This document shows, piece after piece, positions 5,109 through 5,478 of a stretch of 5,478 nucleotides of DNA; position 1 is the stretch's first letter, and each line of letters begins with the position of its first letter. The translations under genes and the position numbers were made by a program. Source of the stretch: Solirubrobacterales bacterium (GTDB lineage Bacteria; Actinomycetota; Thermoleophilia; Solirubrobacterales; Solirubrobacteraceae); the NCBI GenBank assembly GCA_013696535.1, contig JACCYI010000206.1, positions 1-5,478 of the forward strand, read 5' to 3'. Below the pieces are notes generated by a model. That model did not search any database. It was not told the origin of the DNA and worked only from the letters and a program-made list of their open reading frames with translations.

Positions 5109-5478
5109 ATGCCCTCAGAACCACCCGCCACCATCTGGCAGCTGCCTCGCCCGCAGGTTGCGTCCGAAGACGGCTTCGTCGGCCTGGGAGCCGACCTCGA
5201 GCCCGGGACCCTGCTGGCCGCTTACCGCGCCGGGCTCTTCCCGATGCCGTTGCACGGTCTACACGACATGGCCTGGTGGTCGCCGGACCCGCGGGCGATC
5301 CTGCCACTCGACCGCCTCAGGGTCACGAGCTCGCTGCGGCGCTCGCTCCGGCGCTTCGAGATCCGCGTGAACACGGCGTTCGACCTGGTCATCCGGGCCT
5401 GCGCAGATCCTGCTCGCAGCGGCGGCTGGATCGACGAGGCGATGGTGCGGGCCTACGTGTCGCTCCACGAGCTCGGAT
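5109..5478 (+). CDS. aat: Leucyl/phenylalanyl-tRNA-protein transferase, 5' part
   Basis: The protein moves Leu or Phe from its aminoacyl-tRNA to the N-terminus of proteins starting with Arg or Lys, marking them for ClpS/ClpAP-type degradation by the bacterial N-end rule. The first 123 residues are visible and the gene runs off the window; the family is usually about 200-250 residues. Seen: FVGLGADLEPGTLLAAYRAGLFPMP (23-47), WWSPDPRAILPL (56-67), and GGWIDEAMVRAYVSLHELG (105-123), which correspond closely to the E. coli Aat segments GLLALGGDL, GIFPW, WWSPDPRAVL, TWI and AYHRLHELG. Met46 in GLFPMP replaces the E. coli Trp, as is common in actinobacterial Aat. ATG at 5109 gives a family-like N-terminus. 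The reading frame is intact to the last base. Confidence 0.93.
   Translation, partial: MPSEPPATIWQLPRPQVASEDGFVGLGADLEPGTLLAAYRAGLFPMPLHGLHDMAWWSPDPRAILPLDRLRVTSSLRRSLRRFEIRVNTAFDLVIRACADPARSGGWIDEAMVRAYVSLHELG

Noticed and set aside
5089..5307. 73-residue N-terminal extension of the PadR protein
   Set aside because: It is Arg/Gly-rich, unlike PadR proteins, and lies antisense to conserved Aat sequence. The ATG at 5088 is a better start.
4762..5370. 202-codon open frame on the plus strand across padR and the start of aat
   Set aside because: It is in a different frame from aat, whose conserved WWSPDPR and GLFPMP motifs identify the true frame.

Overview
The window is high-GC DNA that looks like a free-living actinobacterium. 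The clues are an RskA-type anti-sigma factor, an F420-type luciferase-like oxidoreductase of the Rv1855c kind, the actinobacterial form of Aat (GLFPMP instead of the GIFPW of E. coli), and tight gene packing with few Shine-Dalgarno sites. A deep-branching group such as Thermoleophilia is my guess; no rRNA or other phylogenetic marker is present. I see no tRNA, rRNA, CRISPR array, transposase, phage gene or recognisable defence system.

Layout from left to right: (1) an anti-sigma factor gene on the minus strand (774 to 4); (2) a divergent LLM-family oxidoreductase gene on the plus strand (773 to 1696), whose start codon overlaps that of the anti-sigma gene; (3) an 11-bp convergent junction with a small inverted repeat; (4) a minus-strand cluster transcribed right to left: PadR-type regulator (5088 to 4624), an 88-bp gap, 3-hydroxyacyl-CoA dehydrogenase (4535 to 3663), a 3HCDH_C/enoyl-CoA hydratase fusion (3676 to 2564) and a Sir2 sirtuin (2523 to 1708); (5) the 5' part of aat, divergent from padR across 20 bp and cut by the window end. 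No gene-free stretch exceeds 88 bp.

The metabolic core is the dehydrogenase/hydratase pair. Together they carry the domains of a FadB-like beta-oxidation enzyme (hydratase and L-3-hydroxyacyl-CoA dehydrogenase), but in reversed order and split between the two copies of the dehydrogenase C-terminal domain. The genes overlap by 14 bp and the second has a clear ribosome-binding site. The sirtuin follows in the same direction and may tie protein deacylation to acyl-CoA metabolism. PadR may control this cluster, itself or the divergent aat, but I see no operator that decides this.

The most unusual feature is a 44-bp-period tandem duplication across the hydratase stop and the sirtuin start. It leaves a 15-codon mini-ORF linked to both neighbours by ATGA stop/start overlaps, and each repeat unit contains a 21-bp imperfect palindrome. 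Otherwise the window is ordinary chromosomal gene content.
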